Of a DNA stretch of 64,000 nucleotides, positions 1-8,979 are shown piece by piece. The number at the start of each line of letters is the position of its first letter. The first letter of the stretch is position 1. Below the pieces are notes generated by a model. The model was not told where the DNA came from, ran no database searches, and saw only the letters and a list, made by a program, of their open reading frames with translations. The DNA is taken from NCBI RefSeq assembly GCF_013378075.1, contig NZ_CP051131.1, positions 1,674,001-1,738,000 on the forward strand, given 5' to 3'. Position numbers and translations under genes: made by a program. This stretch comes from Parasphingopyxis algicola. GTDB lineage: Bacteria > Pseudomonadota > Alphaproteobacteria > Sphingomonadales > Sphingomonadaceae.

Positions 1-540
1 GGCGAGCTTCAGCCAGGCTTCGCTCATCTTCGAACCTTCCTGAACCATCGCTTCGAAAGCGTTCTTGGCGTAATCGCCCTGGATCTGCATGACTTCCGTC
101 GGCGACTTGGCGGCGGCGACTTCCTTGACCGTGCTGGTCAGGGTTTCGAAACGCTGGCGGCCGAACTCGGCGGCTTCGCGAGCGATTTCGCCGGTGCCTT
201 CGGCGGCGATGCGGGCCGAAGTAACCATGGCTTCGACATTGCCCTTGTTGAACTCGCCGAGTTCGCGAGCGACTTCGCCGCCCTTTTCCATCGCGGTCTT
301 GGCGCGTTCGTTGATGTCGCCGAACATTTCCTTGGCGCGCTCGGTGGCGGCTTCGGCGGTCTTCTTCACGCTGTCCTGTGCTTTTTCAGCTGCATTCGTC
401 ATCATCGTTCCTTTCTTCGCGGCGGCGGGCTTGGCCGCAGCCTTTTTCGTCACAGTTTTCTTGGTCGCCGTCTTTTTCGCGGCAGTTTTCTTGGCCGGGC
501 CGGCTTTCGCCTTGGCGGCAGTCTTCGTAGTCGTCGTCAT
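1..540 (-). CDS. Phasin family protein (3' end outside window)
   Basis: Small amphipathic protein that coats polyhydroxyalkanoate granules. The reverse reading begins at an ATG at 540 with a GGAG Shine-Dalgarno. It opens with about 45 residues of Ala/Lys-rich low-complexity sequence (repeated TKK and AAK), then a phasin-like helical region containing FGDINERAKTAMEKGGE and FETLTSTVKEVAAAKSPTE. The frame is still open at base 1, so only the first 180 codons are seen. The PHA synthase gene follows on the same strand, which supports the role. The Lys/Ala-rich N-terminus may bind DNA or granules; that is inference. Confidence 0.85.
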   Translation of the reverse strand, partial: MTTTTKTAAKAKAGPAKKTAAKKTATKKTVTKKAAAKPAAAKKGTMMTNAAEKAQDSVKKTAEAATERAKEMFGDINERAKTAMEKGGEVARELGEFNKGNVEAMVTSARIAAEGTGEIAREAAEFGRQRFETLTSTVKEVAAAKSPTEVMQIQGDYAKNAFEAMVQEGSKMSEAWLKLA

Positions 541-713
541 TCGGGTGGCTCCGTAAAATCTGTTTCAATCTCTATGTTGCAGTGCACAATATAGGAACCG
601 ATTCGAAATTGCAAGCATTTTTTGTGCACTGCAGCATAGCGCATTCGGCAAACGGTTCGCCGCAGGCGGTCAGGGGGCCGCTTGTAATTGTAATAACGGA
701 AGAAAAGCCCAGG

Positions 714-2528
714 TTATCGGGTTCTTACATAGCTTCCCGGCGCGTCTTCCAGCGCTTTCAGCTTGCCTTTTCCGGGCTTCCTGGCACCCTTTACCGCGAC
801 TTGTTCGCCAGAATGTCCGGCCAGCCAGTCGAGCCAGTCCGGCCACCAACTTCCTGGCGTTTCTTTCGCGCCCGCGACAAAGTCGTCGAGCGTGTCGGCG
901 CGCTTCCGGTTCGTCCAATACTGGTATTTCTTCGCATCGGGCGGATTGACCACGCCGGCGATATGGCCGGACCCGGCCAGCACGAATTTGAGCGGTCCGG
1001 CAAAATGCTCGGTAATCTTCCACACGCTTTCGGGCGGCGCGATATGGTCCTCGCGGCCCGCCTGGACATAGGCAGGCGTCTCCACCCTGGTCAGATCGAC
1101 CGGCACGCCGTCCACCGACAACCCGCCCGGCTCGACCAGTCTATTGTCGCGATAGAAGTCGCGCAGATAGTCCTGATGCCATTTGGCCGGCAGGTTGGTC
1201 GTGTCGCCGTTCCAGTGCAGCAGGTCGAACGCCGGATAGTCCTCGCCCAGCAGATAATTGTTGACGACATAGTTCCAGATCAGGTCCCGCCCGCGCAGCA
1301 GGTTGAAGGTAGCGGCCATATAGCGGCCGTCGAGATAGCCCTGGCCCTCTCCCAGCTGCTCGATCAGCTTCGCCTGGATATCGTCGATGAAGAGGTTGAG
1401 ATCGCCCGCGTCGCTGAAATCGACCTGGGCGGTAAAGAAGGTCGCGCTCGCCACCTTGTCAGCCTCGCCCTCGGCCGCAAGCCAGGCGAGCGTCATCGCC
1501 AGGGTCGTGCCCGCCACGCAATAGCCGATCGCGTTGACCGACGGGACGTCGAGCAGGTCGCGCACGGTGTTGATCGCATCGACCTGCCCGCCGATGATGT
1601 AATCGTCCTGCGTTACGTCGGCCATGCTCTCGTCGGCCGATTTCCACGACACCATGAAGACGGTGATACCCTGTGCGACGGCCCAGCGGACGAAGCTCTT
1701 CTTCTCGTTGAGATCGAGGATGTAGAAGCGGTTGATCCAGGGCGGAAAGATGATCAGCGGCGTCTCGAACACCTTTTTCGTCGTCGGTTCATACTGGATC
1801 AACTGGTAGAGTGGGGTTTCCTTGACCACCTTGCCCGGCGTCGTCGCGATATTCTCGCCGAGTTTGAACGCGTCGGGATCAGTGTGCGTCAACTGCCCCT
1901 TGTCGAGATCGGCGAGCATATGCTCGAGCCCCTTGAGGAAACTCTGCCCCTTGGTCTCAACGGCTTTTTCCAGGACCAGCGGGTTGGTCAGCGCGAAATT
2001 GCTAGGGCTCATCGCGTCGACGAACTGCTGGGTCGCGAAGCGGACCTTTTCCTTCTGTTTCGGATCGACGCCGTCGATCGCATCGACGCTGCGCAGCATA
2101 TGATCGGCGATCATCAGATAGCTTTGCCGGATCATGTCGAAGATCGGATTGTCCTGCCATTGCGGCGCGGAAAAGCGGCGGTCTTTCGCCCTGGGCGCAT
2201 CCTCGCCGTCCTCGCCCTCGCCCCCCGGATTGAGGAAGCGTGTCCAGAGCTTGAGGCTGTCTTCCCAGAAATCGCTCTGCGCCTTGGCGAATTTTTTGGG
2301 ATCGAGCGTCATCGTCGGAAATCCGGGGAACATGGCGGGAAGCTGGTCGGGCGTCGGCACGGCCTCGGCGAGCTTCTCCTGGCCCTCCTCGCCGGCGCGC
2401 TGCATCTGCGTCGCCGCATATTCGAGCATCATCTGCTGCGCCCGGCCGAGCACGCCGGTCCAGTGCTGCATGTCCTCCAACGTCGGCATATGGGAGCTCG
2501 CCATCGGGCTATCCGTGTCCTGTGCCAT
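714..2528 (-). CDS. phaC: Class I poly(3-hydroxyalkanoate) synthase
   Basis: Polymerises 3-hydroxyacyl-CoA into PHA on cytoplasmic granules. The 604-residue protein has the usual class I length. An N-terminal PhaC_N region (about 75-250) precedes an alpha/beta-hydrolase core with the lipase-like box GYCVAG, whose Cys337 is the expected nucleophile; an Asp in AGREDH and a His in GSGHIAG complete the triad. The start at 2528 is preceded by a strong GGAAGGAAAGG site. A VOC-family gene lies 62 bases upstream on the same strand and a phasin gene downstream. The long forward open frame lying opposite it is a GC-rich shadow. Confidence 0.95.
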   Translation of the reverse strand: MAQDTDSPMASSHMPTLEDMQHWTGVLGRAQQMMLEYAATQMQRAGEEGQEKLAEAVPTPDQLPAMFPGFPTMTLDPKKFAKAQSDFWEDSLKLWTRFLNPGGEGEDGEDAPRAKDRRFSAPQWQDNPIFDMIRQSYLMIADHMLRSVDAIDGVDPKQKEKVRFATQQFVDAMSPSNFALTNPLVLEKAVETKGQSFLKGLEHMLADLDKGQLTHTDPDAFKLGENIATTPGKVVKETPLYQLIQYEPTTKKVFETPLIIFPPWINRFYILDLNEKKSFVRWAVAQGITVFMVSWKSADESMADVTQDDYIIGGQVDAINTVRDLLDVPSVNAIGYCVAGTTLAMTLAWLAAEGEADKVASATFFTAQVDFSDAGDLNLFIDDIQAKLIEQLGEGQGYLDGRYMAATFNLLRGRDLIWNYVVNNYLLGEDYPAFDLLHWNGDTTNLPAKWHQDYLRDFYRDNRLVEPGGLSVDGVPVDLTRVETPAYVQAGREDHIAPPESVWKITEHFAGPLKFVLAGSGHIAGVVNPPDAKKYQYWTNRKRADTLDDFVAGAKETPGSWWPDWLDWLAGHSGEQVAVKGARKPGKGKLKALEDAPGSYVRTR

Positions 2529-2590
2529 ACTCGCCTTTCCTTCCGCCGATCAGCCTATCCTATGCGCGCACGCAAACAACCCGCCAATCG

Positions 2591-2953
2591 TCAAAGTCCG
2601 CCTTCATACACGATGATCGCGATACCATTGGGATCGGTCAGATAGAGATAGGTCGACCCCCAGGGCCGGGGCACGGGGCCGCGCCTTTCGATATCGGCGT
2701 CGAGATCGGCGGTGAAGGCATCCAGGTCTCCGGTTTTGAATTGTAGGCTGAGACCCGAAAAATCATGCGCGTTCGGGCCGTCATAAATTTCGAGAAGCGC
2801 CTCGGCCTTGCCATCCGAAAAAACGAGGATGACGCCCTTGTCGTCGGGACTGTCCCATTCCTCCGCGACCTCCATCCCGAAAACCTGGACATAATATTCG
2901 CGCGTTTCGGCCAATCGCGGAGTGGTGATCTTTGTTTTGAGCGAAAAATCCAT
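2591..2953 (-). CDS. VOC-family (glyoxalase-like) protein
   Basis: A 120-residue protein with the vicinal-oxygen-chelate fold. It starts MDFSLKTKITTPRLAET, contains ALLEIYDGPNAHDFSGLSLQFKTGDLDAF, and ends with the typical YLYLTDPNGIAIIVYEG strand-turn-strand. The ATG at 2953 was chosen because a GGAGGG site lies just upstream and the VOC domain begins right there; the frame continues far upstream only as an antisense shadow of the aminotransferase gene. Substrate unknown. It sits 62 bases upstream of phaC in the same direction, so co-transcription is possible. Confidence 0.8.
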   Translation of the reverse strand: MDFSLKTKITTPRLAETREYYVQVFGMEVAEEWDSPDDKGVILVFSDGKAEALLEIYDGPNAHDFSGLSLQFKTGDLDAFTADLDADIERRGPVPRPWGSTYLYLTDPNGIAIIVYEGGL

Positions 2954-3016
2954 CCCGAACCCTCCTTGCGATATTGCCAATGACAATGGCCGCCCAATGC
3001 GTATAGGGAAAGCGCC

Positions 3017-4216
3017 ATGACCGACGATTTCTACCGCATCCGCCGCCTGCCGCCCTATGTCTTCGCCGAAGTGAACGCGATGAAGGCGGCGGCGCGCGCG
3101 CGGGGCGAGGATATTATCGATCTCGGCATGGGCAATCCGGATTCGGCGCCCGCCCAGCATATCATCGACAAATTGTGCGAAGTCGCCAACGATCCGACCG
3201 CGCACCGCTATTCGGCGTCCAAGGGGATCAAGGGGCTGCGCAAGGCCCAGGCCGCCTATTATCAGCGCCGCTTCGGCGTCGATATCGATCCGGAAAGCGA
3301 GGTCGTCGTCACGCTCGGCTCGAAGGAAGGCCTCGCCAATCTCGCCCAGGCGATCACCGCGCCCGGCGATGTCGTGCTCGCGCCCAACCCCTCCTATCCG
3401 ATCCACACCTTCGGTTTCATCATCGCAGGCGCCGCGATCCGCTCGATCCCCGCCGCCCCGGGGCCGGACTTCTTCACCCGCCTCGATTATTCGTTGCGCT
3501 ACAGCGTCCCCAAGCCCTCGGTGCTGGTCATCGGCTATCCGTCCAACCCGACCGCCTATGTCGCCGATCTCGATTTCTACGCGAAGGTCGTCGATTTCGC
3601 GCGCGAACATAAGCTCTGGGTGATCAGCGATCTCGCCTATGCCGAAATCTATTACGGCAACGAGCCGACGCCCTCGCTGCTGCAGGTGCCGGGCGCCAAG
3701 GATGTCGCGGTCGAATTCACATCGATGTCGAAAACCTACAGCATGGCGGGCTGGCGGATGGGCTTTGCGGTCGGCAACGAAAAGCTCATCAGCGCGCTGA
3801 CCCGGGTCAAATCCTATCTCGATTATGGCGCCTTCACCCCGATCCAGGTCGCCGCGACCGCCGCGCTCAACGGCCCGCAGGACCATATCGACGAAGTCCG
3901 CGCCATGTACAAATCGCGCCGCGACGTGCTCGTCGAAAGCTTCGGCCGGGCGGGTTGGGACGTGCCCCCTCCGCCGGCCAGCATGTTCGCCTGGGCCCCG
4001 ATCCCCGAGCAATGCGCGCATATGGGAGCGATGGAATTTTCCAAGGAACTGCTCCGCCATGCCGGCGTCGCGGTGAGCCCCGGCGTCGGTTTCGGCGAGG
4101 AAGGCGAAGGCTTTGTCCGCATCGCGCTCGTCGAGAACGAACAGCGCATCCGCCAGGCGGCGCGCGGCGTGAAGAAATATCTCGACGGTTTCCGGTCCAA
4201 CAGCGCGGGCACCTAG
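3017..4216 (+). CDS. Class I/II aminotransferase (AlaC / LL-DAP-aminotransferase-like)
   Basis: PLP-dependent fold-type I aminotransferase of 399 residues. Visible landmarks are DLGMGNPDSAPAQHI near the N-terminus, the NPSYPIHTFGF substrate loop, GYPSNPTA, and the Schiff-base lysine in SMSKTYSMAGWRMGF (about residue 240). The family includes the alanine transaminase AlaC and LL-diaminopimelate aminotransferase-like enzymes; I cannot separate these from sequence alone, though alanine/glutamate transamination is most likely. It is the first gene of a coupled three-gene set: its TAG overlaps the GTG of the next gene. Confidence 0.88.
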   Translation: MTDDFYRIRRLPPYVFAEVNAMKAAARARGEDIIDLGMGNPDSAPAQHIIDKLCEVANDPTAHRYSASKGIKGLRKAQAAYYQRRFGVDIDPESEVVVTLGSKEGLANLAQAITAPGDVVLAPNPSYPIHTFGFIIAGAAIRSIPAAPGPDFFTRLDYSLRYSVPKPSVLVIGYPSNPTAYVADLDFYAKVVDFAREHKLWVISDLAYAEIYYGNEPTPSLLQVPGAKDVAVEFTSMSKTYSMAGWRMGFAVGNEKLISALTRVKSYLDYGAFTPIQVAATAALNGPQDHIDEVRAMYKSRRDVLVESFGRAGWDVPPPPASMFAWAPIPEQCAHMGAMEFSKELLRHAGVAVSPGVGFGEEGEGFVRIALVENEQRIRQAARGVKKYLDGFRSNSAGT

Positions 4217-4479
4217 TGCCCTTCAACAACGACTATCGACCTCCGTCACGGGCCTCTTCCGTAGCGGGGTATCTTGTTGCCTGTGCGGCCAGCTTGTTCA
4301 TGTTGATGCTGGCGTTTGGTTTGGTCATGGGCGATTGCGGCGAAGACGCCAATTGCGAAGCGAACCAAGACCGATTTCATATGCTTTATCTGGTCGTGAT
4401 CTGTTCGATCCCGGTTGTCGCCTTTTTCGCCTTCTGGGCGGTTATGCAATTTACGGATAATATGAAAAATAGAAAATGA
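4216..4479 (+). CDS. Small two-helix membrane protein
   Basis: A GTG start at 4216 overlaps the stop of the aminotransferase gene and gives an 87-residue protein. Two hydrophobic helices are visible: about 18-37 (VAGYLVACAASLFMLMLAFGLV) and about 58-77 (MLYLVVICSIPVVAFFAFWAV). Between them is a short loop with two cysteines (GDCGEDANC). I do not recognise the family. Its stop overlaps the ATG of the thioesterase gene (ATGA), so all three genes look translationally coupled. Confidence 0.65.
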   Translation: MPFNNDYRPPSRASSVAGYLVACAASLFMLMLAFGLVMGDCGEDANCEANQDRFHMLYLVVICSIPVVAFFAFWAVMQFTDNMKNRK

Positions 4480-4895
4480 CAGACCAACCCTTCACCCACC
4501 GTTTCCGCGTCCGCTATTCCGAGGTCGATCCGCAGTCGGTCGTCTTCAATTCGCGGTATCTCGAATATGCCGACCTGATCCTCACCGAATATTGGCGGGC
4601 GATCGACCTGCATTTCAGCGGCGATGAGGCGCTGGAATTCCATGTCGTGAAAGCCGTCGTCGAATATAAACAACCGATCCGGGCCGACGAGGAGATAGAC
4701 GGCACCGCCGAAACCCTGCGGATCGGCACCAGCAGCGTCACGACGCAGATCGATCTTTACGGCCAAAACAACAAAAAGGGCGGGGACGACGATTTGCGCG
4801 CGCAAATCGAACTCGTCCATGTCCATGTCGATCTGGACAATGGAAAGCCGATGCCGATCCCCGACCATGCGCGGGCGCGCCTGCTTGCAAAATAG
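4476..4895 (+). CDS. 4HBT-type acyl-CoA thioesterase
   Basis: A 139-residue hot-dog-fold thioesterase. The YbgC/FadM-like active-site segment RYSEVDPQSVVFNSRYLEYAD is at about residues 13-33; the Asp after SEV corresponds to the catalytic Asp of 4-hydroxybenzoyl-CoA-thioesterase-like proteins. Hydrolysis of a cytoplasmic acyl-CoA is expected; chain length is unknown. The ATG overlaps the preceding stop. Confidence 0.8.
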   Translation: MTDQPFTHRFRVRYSEVDPQSVVFNSRYLEYADLILTEYWRAIDLHFSGDEALEFHVVKAVVEYKQPIRADEEIDGTAETLRIGTSSVTTQIDLYGQNNKKGGDDDLRAQIELVHVHVDLDNGKPMPIPDHARARLLAK

Positions 4896-5075
4896 GATGC
4901 GGGCTGGGAGAGTCGGCGCCGAGAACAGATAAGCGCAATGCCGGAGAGGGACGCTGATACTGCCGGGCGAAAGGTCACACACGAAACCGCATAATAGTTG
5001 TTTTTCAAAGGCCTGGTGGCCAGCGAAAACCCCTGCCGGTGTCAACCAGTGTCAACCTGACGGCGAGGCGCCGGC

Positions 5076-5771
5076 ATGATCGATCTCTATTTCGCGCCGA
5101 CGCCCAATGGCTGGAAAATCAGCATCATGCTCGAGGAGTGTGGGCTGCCCTACACCGTAAAATGGGTGAATATCGGCGTCGGCGAGCAGTTCGCGCCGGA
5201 ATTCCTCGCGATCAGCCCCAACAACCGCATTCCCGCCATCGTCGATCATGAGCCGCTCGGCGACGGGGAACCGCATGCGGTGTTCGAAACCGGCGCTATC
5301 CTCGTCTATCTCGCGGAAAAGACCGGCCAGTTCCTGCCCTTCGATCCGGTCGGCCGGTCCAAGGTACGGCAATGGCTGATGTGGCAAATGGGCGGTCTCG
5401 GTCCGATGCTCGGCCAGCACGGCCATTTCAAACTCTATGCGCCCGAGCACATCCCCTACGCCATCGACCGCTATGCGCGCGAGGCGAAGCGGCTCTACGG
5501 CGTGCTCGACCGCCAGCTGGCGGACAACGACTATGTCGCGGGCGCCGATTACAGTATCGCCGACATGGCCTGTTTCCCCTGGATCCAGACCTATAAGCGC
5601 CAGGAGATCGACTTGGCCGAATTTCCGAACGTGAAACGCTGGTACGAACAGCTCAAACAGCGCGAGGCGCTGCGCCGGGGCATGGATCTCGGCCGCGACC
5701 GTATCAACCGCAATCCGCAGCAGCAGGCGCAAGCCGCAAAAATCCTGTTCGGGATAGAGCAAAAGGACTGA
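5076..5771 (+). CDS. Glutathione S-transferase, Nu-class-like (YfcG/YghU type)
   Basis: A 231-residue GST. The thioredoxin-like N-terminal domain begins IDLYFAPTPNGWKISIMLEE and contains the FLAISPNNRIPAIVDHE segment with the cis-proline and VFETGAILVYLAEKTG. The all-helical C-terminal domain contains VAGADYSIADMACFPW. The TPNGWK motif is typical of the Nu class, whose E. coli members act as disulphide-bond reductases using glutathione. A 180-base gap separates it from the thioesterase gene, so it probably has its own promoter. Confidence 0.88.
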   Translation: MIDLYFAPTPNGWKISIMLEECGLPYTVKWVNIGVGEQFAPEFLAISPNNRIPAIVDHEPLGDGEPHAVFETGAILVYLAEKTGQFLPFDPVGRSKVRQWLMWQMGGLGPMLGQHGHFKLYAPEHIPYAIDRYAREAKRLYGVLDRQLADNDYVAGADYSIADMACFPWIQTYKRQEIDLAEFPNVKRWYEQLKQREALRRGMDLGRDRINRNPQQQAQAAKILFGIEQKD

Positions 5772-5785
5772 GTAAACACACAATC

Positions 5786-5867
5786 GTCATTCCGGACTTG
5801 ATCCGGAATCCAGGGCCAAAAGCCATATCGCCTGCCGCCCTGGACCCCGGATCAAGTCCGGGGTGAC
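5786..5867. repeat. Palindromic intergenic repeat (sphingomonad type)
   Basis: Two imperfectly complementary arms, about 5786-5815 and 5838-5867, carry the mirrored core CCGGACTTGATCCGG / CCGGATCAAGTCCGG inside a gap between two forward genes. They could form a long hairpin in RNA or DNA. I recall this type as a dispersed repeat in sphingomonad genomes; only one copy is visible here, so dispersal cannot be shown. It may act as a terminator or mRNA-stability element for the GST gene. Confidence 0.65.
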
Positions 5868-5897
5868 GAACAAGGAAATACGGAAAAGAGCTATAGC

Positions 5898-6512
5898 ATG
5901 ACCGCCCAAGTCGAATTCTTCTTCGATCTGTCCAGCCCCTGGACCTATCTCGCCTTCCACAATATCCGGCCGATCCTCGCCGAGACCGGGGCCGAGGTCA
6001 CCTGGCGCCCCTTCCTCGTCGGCGGCGTCTTCAATGCGGTCAACAAGTCGGTCTATACCGCGCGCGAGGACAGCAAAGGCCCCAAGGCGCGCCACTATGC
6101 GAAAAGCCTTCGGGATTGGGCCGCCTGGTCCGGCCTGCCGCTGAACTTTCCCGCGCCCTGGCATCCGGTGCGCAGCGTACATGCGATGCGCGCCTGTTGC
6201 GCGCTCGAAGACGATCAGGCGGCGCTCGTCCGCTTCGCAGAAGCCGCTTTTTCGGCCTATTTCGACCGACAGGAGAATCTCGACGAGCCCGATATACTCG
6301 CCGCGATCGCCGACGGCATCGGCATGGACGGGGCCGCGCTCGTCGCCCAAACGCAGACCGATCCGCTCAAGCGGAAACTGCGCGCCAATACCGACGAGGT
6401 GATCGAACGCGGCGGCTTCGGATCGCCCTCGATCTTCGTCGACGGCACCGACATGTATTTCGGCAACGACCAGTTGCCCCTCGTCAGGCGGGCGATCCGG
6501 AACGCCAATTGA
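5898..6512 (+). CDS. 2-hydroxychromene-2-carboxylate isomerase-like protein (DsbA/GST-kappa fold)
   Basis: A 204-residue kappa-class GST/DsbA-fold protein. The N-terminal VEFFFDLSSPWTYLAFHNI contains the SSPW motif whose Ser replaces the DsbA cysteine. The C-terminal GGFGSPSIFVDGTDMYFGNDQL is the conserved cis-Pro and end-of-domain region. In naphthalene degradation NahD-type members isomerise hydroxychromene carboxylate with glutathione. No naphthalene genes are adjacent here, so the substrate is open. A GST gene precedes it across a hairpin repeat. Confidence 0.82.
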   Translation: MTAQVEFFFDLSSPWTYLAFHNIRPILAETGAEVTWRPFLVGGVFNAVNKSVYTAREDSKGPKARHYAKSLRDWAAWSGLPLNFPAPWHPVRSVHAMRACCALEDDQAALVRFAEAAFSAYFDRQENLDEPDILAAIADGIGMDGAALVAQTQTDPLKRKLRANTDEVIERGGFGSPSIFVDGTDMYFGNDQLPLVRRAIRNAN

Positions 6513-6598
6513 TGAATCAGGTGTATTATTCGACAAACACACCTTTGATTTGCCGCGCGCCTGCTATAGAATAGCCGGACAGAGACAAGGATTTTACC

Positions 6599-7072
6599 GT
6601 GACTTCCGACCACACCCCCGAGCCCGACCCGCGCCGAAAACGGGCGCTTTACATCGGCGGCGCCATCGTCCTGGCCGCGATCGCCTGGAATGCCGGCGAC
6701 TGGAACGACGATCCCGTCCAGGTGACCGTCATGGGCGACCGGGAAGACATCCACGAAGCCCGCGATGCGATCCGGGACGCCATCCGCGACGAGGTTCGCG
6801 CCGGTTTCCGCGACGACGGTGAAACCGCCGACGCCGAGGCCCCGGCCGACGAAACGGCTGACGAAACCGCTGATGCGGAAGCAGCGGATACGGCAGAAGC
6901 GACGGCGTCCGAAAACGAAACGGCCGAAAGCGAAGAGGCGAGCGGCGAAACGGCGGACGGCGAGCGGCGGATCGTCGAGACGGCATCGGGCGACAATCAG
7001 CGCAGCTTCCGTATCGAAGGCGATGACGGGCGCGGCGTGACGATCAGCATCGATACCGACGGCACGAACTGA
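6599..7072 (+). CDS. Single-pass membrane protein with acidic Ala/Thr/Glu-rich region
   Basis: A GTG start at 6599 gives a 157-residue protein. A short charged N-terminus (DHTPEPDPRRKRA) is followed by one hydrophobic segment at about 17-29 (LYIGGAIVLAAIAW). Then come a helical stretch rich in Asp/Arg and a low-complexity acidic tract (about 75-125, repeats of AD/ET/EA) with short internal duplications such as DETADETADAE. The C-terminus is more ordered (RSFRIEGDDGRGVTISIDTDG). I do not recognise a family. The topology suggests a cytoplasmic N-terminus and a periplasmic repetitive tail. Confidence 0.65.
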   Translation: MTSDHTPEPDPRRKRALYIGGAIVLAAIAWNAGDWNDDPVQVTVMGDREDIHEARDAIRDAIRDEVRAGFRDDGETADAEAPADETADETADAEAADTAEATASENETAESEEASGETADGERRIVETASGDNQRSFRIEGDDGRGVTISIDTDGTN

Positions 7073-7129
7073 GGCGGGCCGCAGCCAGGGCAAATTGTCA
7101 CCGGCGCGGCAGGCGCCTATATTGGCACC

Positions 7130-8182
7130 ATGCGGTATCAACTGGCCTATATGATCGGGTTGTTCTCGGCCCTCGCCATCGTGGCCGGCTTCTACGCCGG
7201 CGGCCTGTGGCTGGTCGCGATGGTGCTGGCGCTTTATTTCGTGCTGCCCTTCGCCGAGCGGCTGATCGGGGAATCGCGCTGGCCGTCCGATGCGCGGATC
7301 GCGCAGATCGATCGCCGGACGGTCGACCGCTACGATCTGATCCTCTACCTAACCGCCGCGTCCTTCATCCTGCTGGTCGGATGGGCGTTATGGGCGGTTT
7401 CCGTGACCCCGCTGACCTGGTGGGAATTCGCCGCCTTCGCCTTGCTGATGGGCGAATATGGGGGGTTCGTCGGCATCGTCACCGCGCACGAACTCATGCA
7501 CCGCAACAGCAAGAACAAGCGGCAGCTCGCCTTTCTGCTGCTCTCGCTCGTCAGCTATGCGCATTTCGCAATCGAGCATGTCCGCGGCCATCATGTCCGC
7601 GTCGCCACACCCGAAGATCCGGCGACCGCGCGGCGCGGAGAAACGCTCTACGCCTTCCTGCCGCGGACGATTATCGGCGGATTGCGAAGCGCCTGGAACC
7701 TCGAAAAGGAACGGTTGGCGCGCAAGGGCCTGCCGGCCTTCTCCGGACAAAACAACATATTGGTCTGGTGGGGCGTCACGATCGCCCTGATGATCGCGAT
7801 CGGGTTGTTTATCGGCCCGTTGAGCCTGCTTCTGTTCATCGTCCAAGGCGCGGTCGCGATCATCGCGCTGGAGACAATCAACTATACCGAACATTACGGC
7901 ATGGAGCGGACCAAACTGCCCGATGGCCGCTATTCGCGGGTCAAACCCGAGCATAGCTGGAATTCGAGCCATATCCTGTCGAACATCAACATGTTCAACC
8001 TCGGCCGCCATTCGGACCATCACTACCAGTCCAACCGGCCCTATTATAAGCTGCGCCATTATGACGACGTACCGCAATTCCCCTACGGACTGGCCGGGAT
8101 GATCATGCTCGCGACGATCCCGCCGCTATGGTTCCGGGTCATGGACCGCGAGCTCGCCGCGTTCGAAAACCGCGCGGGCTAG
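7130..8182 (+). CDS. alkB: AlkB-type alkane 1-monooxygenase-like membrane hydroxylase
   Basis: Integral-membrane di-iron hydroxylase of 350 residues. The N-terminal half has several hydrophobic helices. The histidine boxes are HELMHR, EHVRGHHV, NYTEHYG and GRHSDHHYQSN, matching the pattern of the AlkB alkane hydroxylases. Such enzymes hydroxylate terminal methyl groups with rubredoxin electrons; no rubredoxin gene lies next to it, so the partner would be encoded elsewhere. The protein is somewhat shorter than classical AlkB (about 400), so the exact substrate is uncertain. It converges with the nucleotidyltransferase pair. Confidence 0.8.
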   Translation: MRYQLAYMIGLFSALAIVAGFYAGGLWLVAMVLALYFVLPFAERLIGESRWPSDARIAQIDRRTVDRYDLILYLTAASFILLVGWALWAVSVTPLTWWEFAAFALLMGEYGGFVGIVTAHELMHRNSKNKRQLAFLLLSLVSYAHFAIEHVRGHHVRVATPEDPATARRGETLYAFLPRTIIGGLRSAWNLEKERLARKGLPAFSGQNNILVWWGVTIALMIAIGLFIGPLSLLLFIVQGAVAIIALETINYTEHYGMERTKLPDGRYSRVKPEHSWNSSHILSNINMFNLGRHSDHHYQSNRPYYKLRHYDDVPQFPYGLAGMIMLATIPPLWFRVMDRELAAFENRAG

Positions 8183-8979
8183 GCGCTGTTTGCGTCTGCG
8201 GCCATCAATTCCTCGGTCGCCCGGAAACTCTCTTCATTGTCGACATCGATCGCAAGCCGGCCGTCTTCGAACAGATAGGCTGCCATGGGAACCCCGAAGC
8301 GCCGGGACAGCCGCCGCATCGTGCCGTCGAGAGTGTCCATCTTGAACCGGAAGCGGATCAGGCTCATGAGCCCGAACGCGCGTCGCAGCTCCCCCTTGCG
8401 CTTGGCGAACTGACCGCCGCCGCGAAACGGTTCGGCCGCCGCCAAGGCCCTCCGATCGCGGAGCCAGAAAAGATTGCAGTTCGAGATCGCTACATCGCGA
8501 AACTCGTAAAAGCCCTTCTGCTTGTAGGGATAGGCCGCCTGGATCGCCTCGCGGCTGACGACGCCGATCACGGCGTCCGCCCCCCTCTCGTCCCCGACCG
8601 CATTGATCGTGTGAAGCGCATCGACCGTTACCAGCGCATTGTCGCCTGTCGTGATGAGGAGCGGCCACTCGGCGGTCCGCGCCGCGGCGTCGACGCTGTC
8701 CACCAAGCCGCCTTGCGCCTCGACGATCTCCAGCCGTCCCGCCTCGCGCAATCGCCTGACGATCGCGACGTGATCGAGAACATGGGCGTCATGTATCGAG
8801 ACGATGATCTTCGCGTCATCCCACGCCTCCTCGATCCTGCCGAGAACATGGGAGATCAAGGGCTTCCCGGCCACGGGGATCACGGCCTTGTGGCTGACCC
8901 CCGCGCGGTCAGCAAGCGGATCGAGCGCGCCGTCGCGCTTCCCGGCCAGAACCAGGATCGTCGGTACGGAAGCCGTCAT
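8179..8979 (-). CDS. MobA-like nucleotidyltransferase, paralogue 2
   Basis: A 266-residue NTP-transferase-fold protein (GT-A-like). The N-terminal segment TILVLAGKRDGALDPLAD, then SHKAVIPVAGKPLISHVL, corresponds to the nucleotide-binding signature of MobA/GlmU-type enzymes, but the usual GGxGxR loop is replaced by AGKRDG. A later TTGDNALV probably holds the metal-binding Asp. It is strikingly similar to the gene immediately upstream (same order of motifs and the same end, FEDGRLAIDVDNE), and its ATG overlaps that gene's TAA. Which nucleotide sugar or cofactor it makes is unknown. Confidence 0.75.
   Translation of the reverse strand: MTASVPTILVLAGKRDGALDPLADRAGVSHKAVIPVAGKPLISHVLGRIEEAWDDAKIIVSIHDAHVLDHVAIVRRLREAGRLEIVEAQGGLVDSVDAAARTAEWPLLITTGDNALVTVDALHTINAVGDERGADAVIGVVSREAIQAAYPYKQKGFYEFRDVAISNCNLFWLRDRRALAAAEPFRGGGQFAKRKGELRRAFGLMSLIRFRFKMDTLDGTMRRLSRRFGVPMAAYLFEDGRLAIDVDNEESFRATEELMAADANSA

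Noticed and set aside
582-2645. 687-codon forward open frame opposite phaC
   Set aside because: GC-rich antisense shadow; the reverse frame is an unmistakable PHA synthase with catalytic motifs and a ribosome site.
2954-4060. Upstream extension of the VOC reading frame across the aminotransferase gene
   Set aside because: Antisense to a clear aminotransferase; the VOC domain and ribosome site place the start at 2953.
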